Source: Colias croceus | Lineage: Eukaryota; Arthropoda; Insecta; Lepidoptera; Pieridae | Length of the DNA stretch: 64,000 nucleotides | Direction: 5' to 3' | Assembly (NCBI RefSeq): GCF_905220415.1 | Contig: NC_059555.1 | Location: forward strand, 2,790,001-2,854,000 | Part shown: positions 24,196 through 36,900 of the stretch, piece by piece | Layout: each line of letters begins with the position of its first letter | How positions within the stretch are numbered: position 1 is the first letter of the stretch | Program-made: the position numbers and the translations under genes | The notes under the pieces: model-generated | Database searches by the model: none | What the model saw: only the letters and a program-made list of their open reading frames with translations | Told to the model about the DNA's origin: nothing

Positions 24196-24403
24196 AATGT
24201 TATAATCAGTTCAAGAAAATCAATTTTTAAAAATGTAAATAAATGACCGATTAATATATCCCATTAAATAAACGTTTTTTTAGTGCCTAACTTTGCATAT
24301 TTTTAAATTATTTTAAGATCATTGAATAAATGGTTTATAATTTATATTATGCTTAAACTTCATGCAAAGTTCATCGCAGTAGTTTAGAGGCTACATCCTA
24401 CCT

Positions 24404-24620
24404 ACTAATATTATAAATGTAAAAGTTTGTGAGGATGTGTGTGTGTTTGTTACTCTTTCACGTAAATACTACTCAACCAATTGCAATGAAATTTAGTACA
24501 CATATAGATGGTAACTTGTATTAACACGTAGGATAGGTTTCATCCAGGAAATCCCACCGGAACGGGAACTATGCGGGTTTTTCTTTTAAAACGCAGGCGA
24601 AGCTGGGGGCGGAAAACTAG
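24404..24620 (+). repeat. Helitron-like short repeat, family A
   Basis: Begins ACTAATATTATAAATGTAAA and ends in GGGGGCGGAAAACTAG followed by T. Confidence 0.75.
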
Positions 24621-26608
24621 TGTATTATAATAGCGAAGCGCAGCAATATCCCCTTATCGCCGCCTAGCGAACGCACTGCAACTTTAAATGCACTTAAAAA
24701 TAAATTTAAAGTATGCGGATTCAAAGTTTATTACATTATTCAGTCATTAATTTATTTAAAAATTGCTTTCTTAATTACATTTGAAATTGCAGATGCCTCG
24801 CACTTACTGACATCTTCAAAGACCTGTATTATGAAAACTAAGCTTCTAAATGCAAAAATATTTCGTATAGGTACATACCGAGGATATGTACAAGTGTAAC
24901 ATACTATATATAACCGAAATCTGAAACCTGACCCGGAAATCTGTGTCCGCTTCGCGTGATTACCCACAGTCATACCTACACAACTTTTTATGGTTGCTTG
25001 TGTGTGTAAGGCATTTCCCTGATCAACAGATTTTACGAGTACTCTATCTACCTCAAACTCTACTTAACTGAGATTTATGTTTATCTGGGATAATAAGTCA
25101 CGAGAACTAAGTAACATTGTTATCCCATCTAAATGCTTACTTCCCTCTTGTTATAATATTATAACCATGTATTTAGGTAATGTGGTGCGGAAAAGGAAAT
25201 AAAACACAGTAGGTAGGCACTTAAAATTTAATTTATTTACTATTATTAAGTGTCAATAATTAAAACACAATTGTTGTTTTTGTGCCCTTACCTTAATCTT
25301 AAAAACACCTACATTGGCACTATTATCATTGTAAAATTAAAATTATCAATTATCTCCATACCAAATCAAATAAAAATAGTGGTCCAGCACATAAACAATT
25401 AAATATTTTTTATATAAAGTATCAAAAAAATAATCAGTTGAATTAATTGGAAATTCATACAAGATTCAAGAATTCAAGTTTTTTTATGTATAAATTAATA
25501 AGTTTAATGTTGTATCTTATAACTTTTTGTTTATAAAAGCACAAGTACAAACCCTTTTATAATGCAGCACGTCAAATGTATTTAATAACAATATATATTT
25601 TGTTGAGAGCTTATGTGTTGTCGCAGAGAAACCAGAATAATACTTATAATATTTACGAGACAAACCAAATTTAATATGTAGTATTTTAAGAGCCCATTTT
25701 AAAAACCAACATCACAATTCACTTGATTAACCAAAACTATTATTTTAAAATATCATCATAATTTGTGAGATACTCAATCGGAAATTATAAAATGCAAAGG
25801 CACCACAGTGTTTTGATAAACTACATAATATTAACTATAAATACATAATAAAACATTGTATTAATCTTATTTTAAGGTAATCATCAGATAATTACATTTT
25901 GTTGGTTATTATAAATGAGCAGTTACCTTTTGAAGCAAACTGTAAAAACCCTTGTCCATAATTTATTTGTCTCATAAAAAATATAAATAACAATCCAGTG
26001 AGATTATACATGAAAATATATTGACAAAATTGTTTCAGTGTCATAATAAATGGAGATTTTTAGTTGCATCTCTTATGAAGTTAGAAATCCCATCAAAAAA
26101 GCTATAAAACTCCTCAAACAATGACACTAGTTCAGACAGACATAATTACGACAATATCCAGACAAATAATTAAATTTGCCAATGTCATAAACAAGTCCTA
26201 TCAAATTAAGATACTTCAACTAACTATGATACCTAGTCCAATTTCAATTAACCATATGCATTCACAATCACTCACGATACATTATCGCATTCCCCGTTTC
26301 ACTATTCCACTAAAATAAGTTTGCAAACTGAAAAGAATTTCCTACATTACCAGTCTAACCTATCCTTGCGGAGATAATTTAGGTCATTTGAACTTAACCT
26401 AGACTTTACTGTCGCTTGCTTGTTGACATGTATTGCATATAAATGATATTATATACCATATTTATGTAAGCCTGAGCGTCAAGGATAGTTTAAACCAGAC
26501 TGACCATATTTTTACACAGGAGCAACAGAGATAGTTACACCAGATTAACATAAAAAATTCTTCACAGTCACACTTCACACAGGCACTACACTTCACTTTA
26601 ACACTACA
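24621..26608. other. AT-rich intergenic DNA and Cdk1 3' side
   Basis: No supported gene. The part next to 26609 should contain the Cdk1 3' UTR. Confidence 0.5.
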
Positions 26609-29600
26609 TCACACAGTGGCAACTGGTTCAGCGCCCGCTTGCTTCACATAAGCCTCGGTCACTGTGAGGCCGGGGGGCAGAGTCACGTCTCTGAAGTAGC
26701 GGTGTCGCTTCGCGTCTCGCGCTGTGATGCGCCTGCACGGGTCGTAGACGAGCATCTTTTGGAGCAGATCCATGCCCACTTCGTCGAGGTTTTGTACCTG
26801 AAAGAGGAGAATAAGAATTAGTAATCTATACTCATATTATGAAGCTGAAGCTGTTATTTGTTTGTTTGAACACACTAATCTAAGGAACTACTGGTCCGAT
26901 TTGAAAATTCTTTCAGTGTTGGATAGCCCATTTATTTAGGAAGGTTGTAAGGCTATATCATCACGCTAAGACCAACAGGAGCGGAGCAATTTGGGTGAAA
27001 CCGCGGGGCACAGCTAGTAATAACATAAATGCAAACGTTTGCTAGGATGGATGGATGTTTGTTACTCCTACATGAAAAAACTGCATTTCAACAAAATTTT
27101 ACACTACACATGAGTCATAGAAATACTTCAGGTGAACCGCAGGGCACTTGTGATTAATAAATACTACCTCTTGCTATTATGATAATAAGTTAAAGATTTC
27201 ATTTCTCAGTTAAAAACTTTTGTTCCCAATCAAATCATATCTATGTCCTTAGCTCCTACAAACATCAGTAATTGAAAACATTCCATTTTCAGAGACACCC
27301 TGTGCTACATACACACCTAGTAAATAATAACCACTACTGCTAAAAGTAGAATATATTTTATAAAATAAATGAAACATACATGATTATGAAGATTGAATGT
27401 TGTCCAGTTGGGGAAAGTGGGCTTGTAATCAGGCAGAGATGAAACTCCCGGCCAAATTTCTTCTGTCGGAGTCCTTAGCATTCTGTTATAAGAAATAATA
27501 AACACTTTAGAACCTTTCACTGAAATAAATATAAAATTATACCATTAAAATAAAAAAAGTGTGCGTGTACACACATAAGAAGTGAAACTTCTTTGACCTT
27601 ATTTTTCAAAAAATAATTTACTATATGCAACTTTACAGAAATACGTCGAATCACGCGTGGTAGGAATAAGAAAAAGATGGCGCGCAACGGAAGAATGTCA
27701 CGCGTAACGAAAAAATGTTACACAACATTTTTTTCCAACCCCGATAAAGAAGTTTCACTTCATTAAAATTTGTACCCTTTAATTTTTCATGTTAATCTTA
27801 AATTAGAGCTATCTATTGAATTATATAGACTACCATCACGTACGTCGTTACGTCAGATGTCGTGTTAAAGAAGTTACATTTCAATCGATTTAACCTGAAA
27901 ATACGGAAGAGTTGATCAATCTCCGAGTCACCCTGGAACAGTGGTTTCTTGGAGGACATCTCTGAGAAGATACACCCAATGGACCACATGTCAATGGGAC
28001 AGGAATATCTGAAAGTGAATAAAAATATATACTTACATTATTTATTTGGTAGTAAAACAAACAAAAATCAATGTCTTGTGTTTTTGTTTATCCATACTTA
28101 ATATGTATAATAAATGCGAAAGTAACTCTGTCTGTATGTCTGTTACTCAATCACGCCTTAACTACAGAACCAATTTTCATGAAATTTGTTATGGAGTTAT
28201 TTTGATACCCGAGAAAGAACATAGGCTACTTTGTATCCCGGGAAAATGACGCGATTCCGGAAATCTTTAATGTAACAAGAACAATTATTATTAGTTTTAA
28301 AAGTTTAAAAAATCATATTACAACTTGGGATAAATACTTACATCCTCAACAGCTGTTGGTTACTTTTATCAAGATCTACACTACAAATTAATAATTACCT
28401 CTGTCCCCCGAGCAGCACTTCGGGAGCTCTGTACCACAGCGTGACTACTTCGTGCGTGTACACTCGCACCGGCACGCCGAATGTACGCCCCAGACCAAAG
28501 TCCGCTACCTGAAATAGTAAAAAATGAAATTATATTAAACTAGCACCCCTGCTTCGCCAGCGTTATCATATAAAAACCCGCATAGTTCCCGTTCCCGTGG
28601 GATTTCCGGGATAAAACCTATCCTATGTGTTAATCCAAGTTACCCTCTATTAATGTGTGTGCTAAATTTCATTGTAATTGGTTCAGTAGTATTTGCGTTT
28701 TGTTATGTAAAAGTAAGTAATATACACAAAATAAGGAAAATCAAATACATTTTAGTGATTTTACTTTACATTATTTTTTGGATACCGTACAGCCGTGTGT
28801 AAGCGAGAGGGAATGATAAGCGCCGCCATTTAAGATTATACAAATAGAATTCTATTTTACCTTAATAATACCAGTCTTGTCAATGAGCAAGTTTTGTGGC
28901 TTGAGATCACGATGCAGGATGCGACGTTGATGGCAGTACAGGATAGCACTGTTTATCTGGTATAAGTAGCTCTTCACGGTCAATGGGTCCATGAACTGGA
29001 TAACATTATAAATATAATTGTTTTTATCAAGCTATTCCTCTGTATGTGTCATGACTTTGACTAAAGATGTTGGAAATTTTATTTAAATTATGCAGTACTA
29101 CAGTTAACCTTATAGCTTTAAAATCTATATGTCAAAAGAAACACACTTTGACTTGTAGACACCATTGCAGGGGTAACAGTTAAACTAAACAAAAAAGGCT
29201 TACTAGCCTAATAATTTATAATGTACTCATCATAAATTATTAAAATAGAAGTGACATGAATTTTCCCCAAAGTAATAGAAGATTTAACTTTATCAATTAT
29301 TTTAAACCTAGCACCAAATATGTGTGGTGGGCGGTGGCTTAAATATAACAACCACATTGCACTCATATTACAATAGTAAGATGACATAAGAAGCAGAAGC
29401 AATTATACAATACACTTTTTGTTTATAATATGTAAAATACCTACTAAAATGTTCATACTTTGCCTGATCCCAATGAATCCATGTATTTTTTGAGATCCAT
29501 GGAAAGAAACTCAAAAATTAAATACAGCTTATTCTCTTCCATGAGAACATCTTCTAATTTCACAATATTTGGGTGGTTCAATTCTTTGAGCAAAGAAATT

Positions 29601-30014
29601 TCTCTGTAAAAGAGGTTATGTATCAAACATAAAAGGGAAAATAAATAATTAAATAAGCACTAACTATAATTCTAAATTAAATTTATGATAGATTCATTTA
29701 ACACAATATATAAATCATTCAATTAATTTATGGTAGGTAGTTGCAAGTTCAAAACTTTCAATCAATTTCATTATGTATATTAATCAATTTATCATTAGAT
29801 TATTTAAAAAGAAAGTAAATTATTTCTATACAATTTAACAATTCTACAAAACCTATTAAATTTACCTTATAGCTGTAGAAGGTACACCTTCGTCTTCCGA
29901 TTCCAATCGTATTTTCTTCATAGCCACATACTGTCCTGTTATTTTGTTTTTACCTTTGTACACAACACCGTAAGTACCTTCACCGATCTTTTCTATTTTC
30001 ATGAAATCATCCAT
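26609..30014 (-). CDS. Cdk1: Cyclin-dependent kinase 1 (cdc2)
   Basis: Seven exons: 30014-29866, 29603-29459, 28995-28861, 28508-28399, 28008-27895, 27482-27380 and 26797-26609, giving 314 residues with matching phases. The protein starts MDDFMKIEKIGEGTYGVVYK. It has the inhibitory Thr14/Tyr15 pair, catalytic Lys33, PSTAIRE helix (45-51), HRDLKPQN (126-133), DFGLGR (146-151) and the activating T-loop Thr161 in VYTHE. All catalytic residues are present. It is the mitotic kinase that pairs with cyclins A and B to drive entry into M phase. DFGLGR rather than DFGLAR fits the insect form. The C-terminus runs about 15 residues past the usual end, finishing in a Pro/Ala/Val-rich tail without motif. 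It is divergent to the AsnRS gene, sharing its upstream region. Confidence 0.97.
26829..27017 (+). repeat. Helitron-like short repeat, family B
   Basis: In the last Cdk1 intron. Ends ACCGCGGGGCACAGCTAG then T. Confidence 0.75.
27579..27761. repeat. MITE with 16-bp inverted termini, second copy
   Basis: Inverted relative to 17720-17905, with the same termini and interior; in Cdk1 intron 5. Confidence 0.75.
28093..28270 (+). repeat. Helitron-like repeat, family A, 3'-truncated
   Basis: Contains GCGAAAGTAACTCTGTCTGT and stops after ATTCCGGAAATC without the GC-rich CTAG end. In a Cdk1 intron. Confidence 0.65.
28540..28705 (-). repeat. Helitron-like repeat, family A
   Basis: Minus orientation; starts CTAGCACCCCTGCTTCGCCA and includes CCCGCATAGTTCCCGTTCCC. 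In a Cdk1 intron. Confidence 0.7.
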
Positions 30015-30944
30015 TTTAATGTTTGAATTTTGTTACAATCTCAAATAACAATGTGAAGGCAATTTCTGCAAAAGACGACAGCGTGTTAGTCAATTCATTG
30101 AGCGTGTTTGTTTGTGAATTCATTTGATTCGGCTTATTATTACGTTTACTTACACTAATAATGAGGTTATTTGAGAAAAACTAGAGAAAAAACATCAATT
30201 ACCAGTGTTTTGTAATTAAAAAAAAAATGAAAGTAAGGTACGCGTTTACGGTTTGTTTCTAACGAATAACGAATTTTAAACGTTAAGTTTTCAAAATTCT
30301 GACATATTTGATGACAACAGTTTTTTTTTTAATAATTTATTCATAACCATGGATACAAGTCCTTCAGTCGCAATCTTAAAGTAATATACCTGATGACAAC
30401 AGTCAATTTTTAATATTGCCATGATTCTACATTTGATAGGTAATTGAAAAATTTTGGCACAATTTTAATCTAATTAAAACAAATTATTCAAAAAAGATGA
30501 TATTTATAGGAAACATATTTTTGTATTAGTCACTTAAAAAGCTTTATATTGTACATAGCTGTGATCGGTCACGTCCATTTGAATTATTACGTCAGTTTTT
30601 CTTAAACAAACAAGCAAACAAACTAAATAATTATGTGAAAGTCTTTTAGAATTTTCCACACTCGCATAAATTCACCCAAAATCACCTCATGATTCACGAT
30701 TATTGTTGTAAAAAAAGAAAAAATAATAATAATTTATTCTCTGTGCACAACAATAAAAAAATGTCATGTGTCATAATTTGACATGTTATGTCAATTGTCA
30801 AAAAATTGTCATATGTGGAGGTGCGGCGATATGCTACGTTGAACTGTGTGGCGATCATATTCATTGAATATATTTTAATTTTTGTTAATAAGAACAAAGT
30901 ATAATTAGGCTTGTGTTTAAATTGTTCTTGTTAACAATTTCATA
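30015..30944. promoter_or_regulatory. Shared upstream region of Cdk1 and AsnRS
   Basis: These 930 bp separate two divergent start codons. A cluster of six TGTCA/TGACA words lies at 30762-30811, resembling the one upstream of MED21. No TATA box can be assigned with confidence. Bidirectional control is an inference from layout. Confidence 0.55.
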
Positions 30945-33900
30945 ATGCCGGATTTAGAAAAATTGTCTCTAGGCAAGTAAATTTTATTTCACGTTAACCT
31001 ATTTTTGCAAATTTAACCATACTGCGGTATATTATATGCATTCTATTGAATTTTTAGAGGCCATATACACATCGGAGAAAAGGGGAAACGACGAGACTGG
31101 CGATGGATCTGAAGAAAGTCCATATAAAACAATATTGCAGGCAATGCGCCACGCCGGAAAAGAGCCTTTTCCTACGATTTATGTAGATTCAAAAGATGAA
31201 GGTAAAACGTATGACGTTGCTGCTAAGTCACAATTAAAGAAGGTACAGAAAATTTGGGTGAGAGAGAACTACAAAGCAGCTGATAAAGCAAAGGCTGAAG
31301 AGGAAAGCAGTGACAAAAGGCAACAAAACCTTGATGAAGCTAAAAAAATTGTCATTCAACAAGATCCAAGCCTTCCTGAAGCTGTTTCAGTTAGAATAAA
31401 TACAAGTTAGTATATTTATTTCATCAATTTTAACATCTGTCTAAAAAAAATTAAACTATATGAAAATAGCATCTCAAATAAATCTATTAGTGATGTCATA
31501 GCTTTAATTCTTGCATCATTATCAATGTCAACAAATTGCACTATTGCAGTTATTGTTATCAATACATAATAGTTATAGCTATAATGTATTCAATACTATT
31601 TTGAAGTGTAATTGGGTAAATCTTAAGTAACTTTAAATAAACGAAAGGCTACTGCTCTAATTAAAAAAAAAACATACCACACTTTCTAGTCTCATATTGG
31701 GTACTAATATAAATAAATTTTGCAGCAAAAGATTACCGCGGCAAGAGAATATGCGTCAAAGGCTGGGTGCATAGACTGAGGAGGCAAGGCAAGTCGCTCA
31801 CCTTCCTAACCCTGCGTGATGGTACCGGCTATTTGCAGTGTGTGCTGCATGGCCTACTCTGCCAGACTTATAATGCCCTGGTACTTTCAACTGAGTCTTC
31901 TGTTGTTTTGTATGGGTCATTGGAAGCGGTGCCTGAGGGCAAAACTGTAAGTATCTTCTGTATAATATTTGGTTAGGAATAATAGGTTGTTTCAATGTTG
32001 ATTTTTTTAGTTATTATTTTCTCTGCCACTTCTATGAAAGTCAAAGTTCCAAATTATAAAATTCAGTCAATGTTTGTCCCTTTTGACTTTTAACAGGAAA
32101 ACAATAAAATTATATTATTCATTTTTTAACTTTAATTTGTAAGATTTTGATAGTTATAGGTGTCCAATTGCATTTAATACGGGACTAGCGAAACTTAAGC
32201 GTCTGTGTAATGGCCATTTCACAGTACCTTGCGAAACAATACTGACAAGGACGCAACTATTCCATCTATCTATGTGCTAGAGTGAGATATATCATATGCG
32301 AAAACCTGCCATACTACTGACAGTTTTTTCGTTGTTTCGCTGCCGCACGCGAATGCGTCGGTGTACTAAGGGTGTTAAGCCTGAAATTCAAATTATTAAT
32401 CATTCAAGGCACCAGGAGGTCATGAATTGACAGTAGACTACTGGGAGTTGATTGGTCTTGCACCCCCCGGTGGAGCTGATGCTATCCTCAATGAGGAGGC
32501 GCATCCTGATGTTCAGCTGGATAACAGGTGACTTAATTTGACTTATATTCCGTGCTGATAATTTTTAACTGTGGCATTTATTTATTTGTGTTTAATTTTA
32601 GGAACAAATAAAGATGCATATTATATCGACTAAGATAAATTAATAGCCACAATTATATTTCTCTTCAGATCATTTAATTTTACTTCTTTTCCCCATTGAA
32701 GGTCATTTATGAACAGTTGTTTAAATACAATACCAACACTTTATTTATCTTCTTCATTGTTAAGGTACCTAATACTTGAATGAATGTATATGTGAAAAAA
32801 ACTATGAAATTAAGTACAATTTTAATTATCAACACAATCTTTTGGCCTAATCTAACGAATTATATCCTAGTTTTGTATTTAAACATCTTTTGTGTAATAT
32901 GGCAGTTGTAACCAATGTATCAATAATCAAATGCTGTTAGATGCATTATAAAATTCGTAGTGCAATATGTAATTCGTAACCAATCTCAAAAGAAAAATTA
33001 AGAAGGTTAGGTGAAATGCATTTAACCTTTTAGCGTATTATGTCGTTCTCATCCAGCATGATGAAAGTTTTGCTAGGTAAATTTTGAATTGTTTTGTGTA
33101 ATGTCTTGGCGATAATTTACCGGCTTTTAAAACATTTTAATTTTCGTGTAGGCACATAATGATCCGTGGGGAGAACACGTCGAAAGTGCTACGTGCTCGC
33201 GCCGCGGTGACTCGTGCGTTCCGCGAGCACTTCGCTGCGCGCGGCTACACCGAGGTGACGCCGCCCACGCTCGTGCAGACGCAGTGCGAGGGCGGCAGCA
33301 CGCTCTTCAAGTTCAGCTACTTCGGGTGAGTGGGGGGGGGGGGTGTAGTTATACAGTGACGTCACACCGCGCGGCTACACCGAGGTGACGCCGCCCCCGC
33401 TCGTGCAGACGCAGTGCGAGGGCGGCAGCACGCTCTTCAAGTTCAGCTACTTCGGGTGAGTGGGGGGGGGGGGGGTAGTTATACAGTGACGTCACACCGC
33501 GCGGCTACACCGAGGTGACGCCGCCCACGCTCGTGCAGACGCAGTGCGAGGGCGGCAGCACGCTCTTCAAGTTCAGCTACTTCGGGTGAGTGGGGGGGGG
33601 GGGGGGTAGTTATACAGTGACGTCACACCGCGCGGCTACACCGAGGTGACGCCGCCCACGCTCGTGCAGACGCAGTGCGAGGGCGGCAGCACGCTCTTCA
33701 AGTTCAGCTACTTCGGGTGAGTGGGGGGGGGGGGTGTAGTTATACAGTGACGTCACACCGCGCGGCTACACCGAGGTGACGCCGCCCACGCTCGTGCAGA
33801 CGCAGTGCGAGGGCGGCAGCACGCTCTTCAAGTTCAGCTACTTCGGGTGAGTGGGCGGGGGGGGGGGGGGACGGGGACGTCACACCGCGCGGCTAAACCG

Positions 33901-36900
33901 AGGTGCCGCTGCTTTATATTTACCGAAATGTCAAAATAAAACTAATTTATAACTTACATACATCATGCAGATATTTTGCATAAATTCAAAAGAATTCTAT
34001 CCTATCTCTTCTATCTTTCGGGATTTATTGATAGAAGCTAAAAAGTAGTAAGTAACAAAAATTTAAAAAACCCAAAAATTAAACACATCTTACAACAACA
34101 ATTCAATGAAATTATTTCTCAATTTCATTATTTTTATTTAAATGTATAAATCCAAATATTATGTCAAATCTAATAAATTGTTTTCCCTTCCAGCGAGCAA
34201 GCGTACCTGACGCAAAGTTCGCAGCTCTATCTGGAGACGTGTCTGGCGACGCTCGGCGACGTGTACTGCATCGCGCAGTCGTACCGCGCGGAACAGTCGC
34301 GCACCAGGCGACATCTTGCTGAGTGTGTATACATTTTATACTAAAATTGTATAATAAAGGGAAATGAATTTGTTTCAAAGATGAAAGAAAGGAAGAAAAA
34401 ACATTTAATTTGGTTTGGTTGTTTGTTACAGTTTAACTCAAAAATTATTTGACAGGTTAACTAAAAAAATATGCATTGGGAAGACCTTATTGAGTGTATC
34501 TTTGTTTAGTTTGTTTGAAGCCGGTACGATCTAGAAAAGTAACATTCTTTTGGAATGATTAATAAGATGGACAGATAATAAATTATGTGCAGTGTTCACA
34601 ACTGAAGTAAAGTTTACAATAAGCAAATACTAAAATATAGAAAAAGATTGCATTTAGTATGATGCGAAAACCGATGTAGTTAAGGTACCAACAATGTCAC
34701 CTAGTGTTACTAAATAACTAAAAAAAACTCTTCTGCCGATCTTCAGGTACAGTCACGTGGAAGCCGAGTTCCCGTTCATCACGTTCGAAGATCTGCTGAA
34801 CAGGATCGAGGATCTGGTGGTGGATGTGGTGGACCGAGTGTTGGCTTCGCCTGAAGGTCAGCTGGTGTACGAGCTGAATCCGGACTTTAAGGTGAGATTC
34901 TATTTCTTTATCCGTCAATTACTTTCAGTTTAATACCCTAATTAAAATGATGGTAATCAATTTTGATTTTTTATATAATAAATAAGTAATAATACATTTC
35001 AATATAAAAATATTACCTATTTAACCCATTGAGCCCCGAGCGGCCCGATCTCACCACGACACAATAGATTTTCTATTGTGTCTGTGATTCCGGGGGATTA
35101 TTAATAATAAATTATATTTTTATTTTTCATGTAAGGATAAATTTCCAACTTTCGTGTGAACGAAGATTTGGAGACATACAAAATTTTTAATTGCAGTGAA
35201 ATTACATGTGTGTTTTTCATATAATACATATTATTGTAATATATGTAAATGGTGCAGATTTAATAGAATATGGTGCAAAGTTAATAACATGACATGTTTT
35301 CCAGAAACCAACTAAGCCGTTCAAGCGCATGGCGTACACGGAAGCTTTGGAGTATCTTAAAGAGAACAACATCACTAAGGAAGATGGATCCTTCTACGAG
35401 TTTGGAGATGTATGTCACTTTACCTTATAGTAATACTAGCGGTCCGCCCCGGCTTCGCCCGTGGTACATATTAACGTTTTCTCTACATAAGAACCATCCT
35501 CGTACTTCAAGGAATATAATAAAAAAAGAATTATCGAAATCGGTTCAGCCGTTCTCGAGTTATGGAATTACAACGAAAAGTGGCATTGATTTTTATATAG
35601 TAATATAATTATAATTGTCCAATATATTAGGAGAAAGAAAAAAACAAGCTGGGCTTTATTTTAGTAATAGAAGCAAAAAGATTATTAAATATTCTTGTCT
35701 GTCTTTTTCAATATTTGTAAGTACACTAAAAATGTGCATGAATTGAAGAAGTTAGATGGCTCATTTTGCAAATTGGATTGGACGTTTTATTTATCTATTA
35801 TTTCAAACAAGCAGATCTTGTATTAATTTATATAATAATTCGAATCTTACAAAACAGCTCAAATGCTAATTATATCAATTATTTAGTATTCAAATGGACC
35901 AATAAATTGATCTAACTAGGATTCATTTTTAGAAAATGTCAAAAAATACAGAGAAAAGTGAAGAGATTAATACCATTATCTGTAGTACATTATCATGTAA
36001 TTCAACCATAACTACTTATCCAGGACATACCCGAAATGCCGGAACGCAAAATGACGGACGCGATCGGCGAACCCATTCTCTTATGCAAGTTCCCCGCTGA
36101 AATCAAATCGTTCTACATGCCACGGTGTGAAGATGACAAGCGTTTGACGGAGTCTGTGGATGTCCTGATGCCGGGAGTGGGGGAGATTGTGGGGGGATCT
36201 ATGAGGATATGGGACTATGATCAGCTTATGGAAGGTGGGTAGTTTGTGGGCTATGTAACACGCTTATATTACCGACTGTAACTGCCTCCTTTAAAATTGA
36301 ATTAGACTCACTTTTAATGGACATATTTGAACTATATTTAACACTAGCTTTTTCATAAAAATTAAGAAAATGTAAGTACTCTACATATTTTTTTACGTAT
36401 TTTTCTGGGATAAAAAGTATCCTATTTTATGCCCAGGATAATAAGGTATAATTATACCACAGAATACATAATAGTAGCTAAACGCTACAGAAAGGACACT
36501 CTCCGCCTCCCGCCAAAATTAAACACTTACCTCACCCCGCACGATCAGCCTAAAAATGGTCCGTATTTTCCTGCAACGAAGATTGACAACATTAATCAAA
36601 TTGACATATAGTAATTTTATTATTTTGGATTTGTGATTATCGTTTTTCGAAGAAAATGGTTAGATATTGTGCTGTTTACGGATGTATTTCACCAGAAAAA
36701 CGCGAATTTTTTTTTACGCTAGTCACAAATGTGCCAAACATAAAGCGTTAACACACACATTTGCAGTTTTTACAGTGTGACTGTCAAAACGATAATTTTG
36801 TATGGAGTGTCCGGGGTGTGATTATACCAAGTTTCATCGAAATCGAATCGTTAGTTTTCATGTGATGCCTTCACATACAGACAGACAGACAGGCCGATAT

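Noticed and set aside
33241..33912. CRISPR-like array
   Set aside because: Repeats are long, contain exon sequence and lack unique spacers; this is a eukaryotic tandem duplication.
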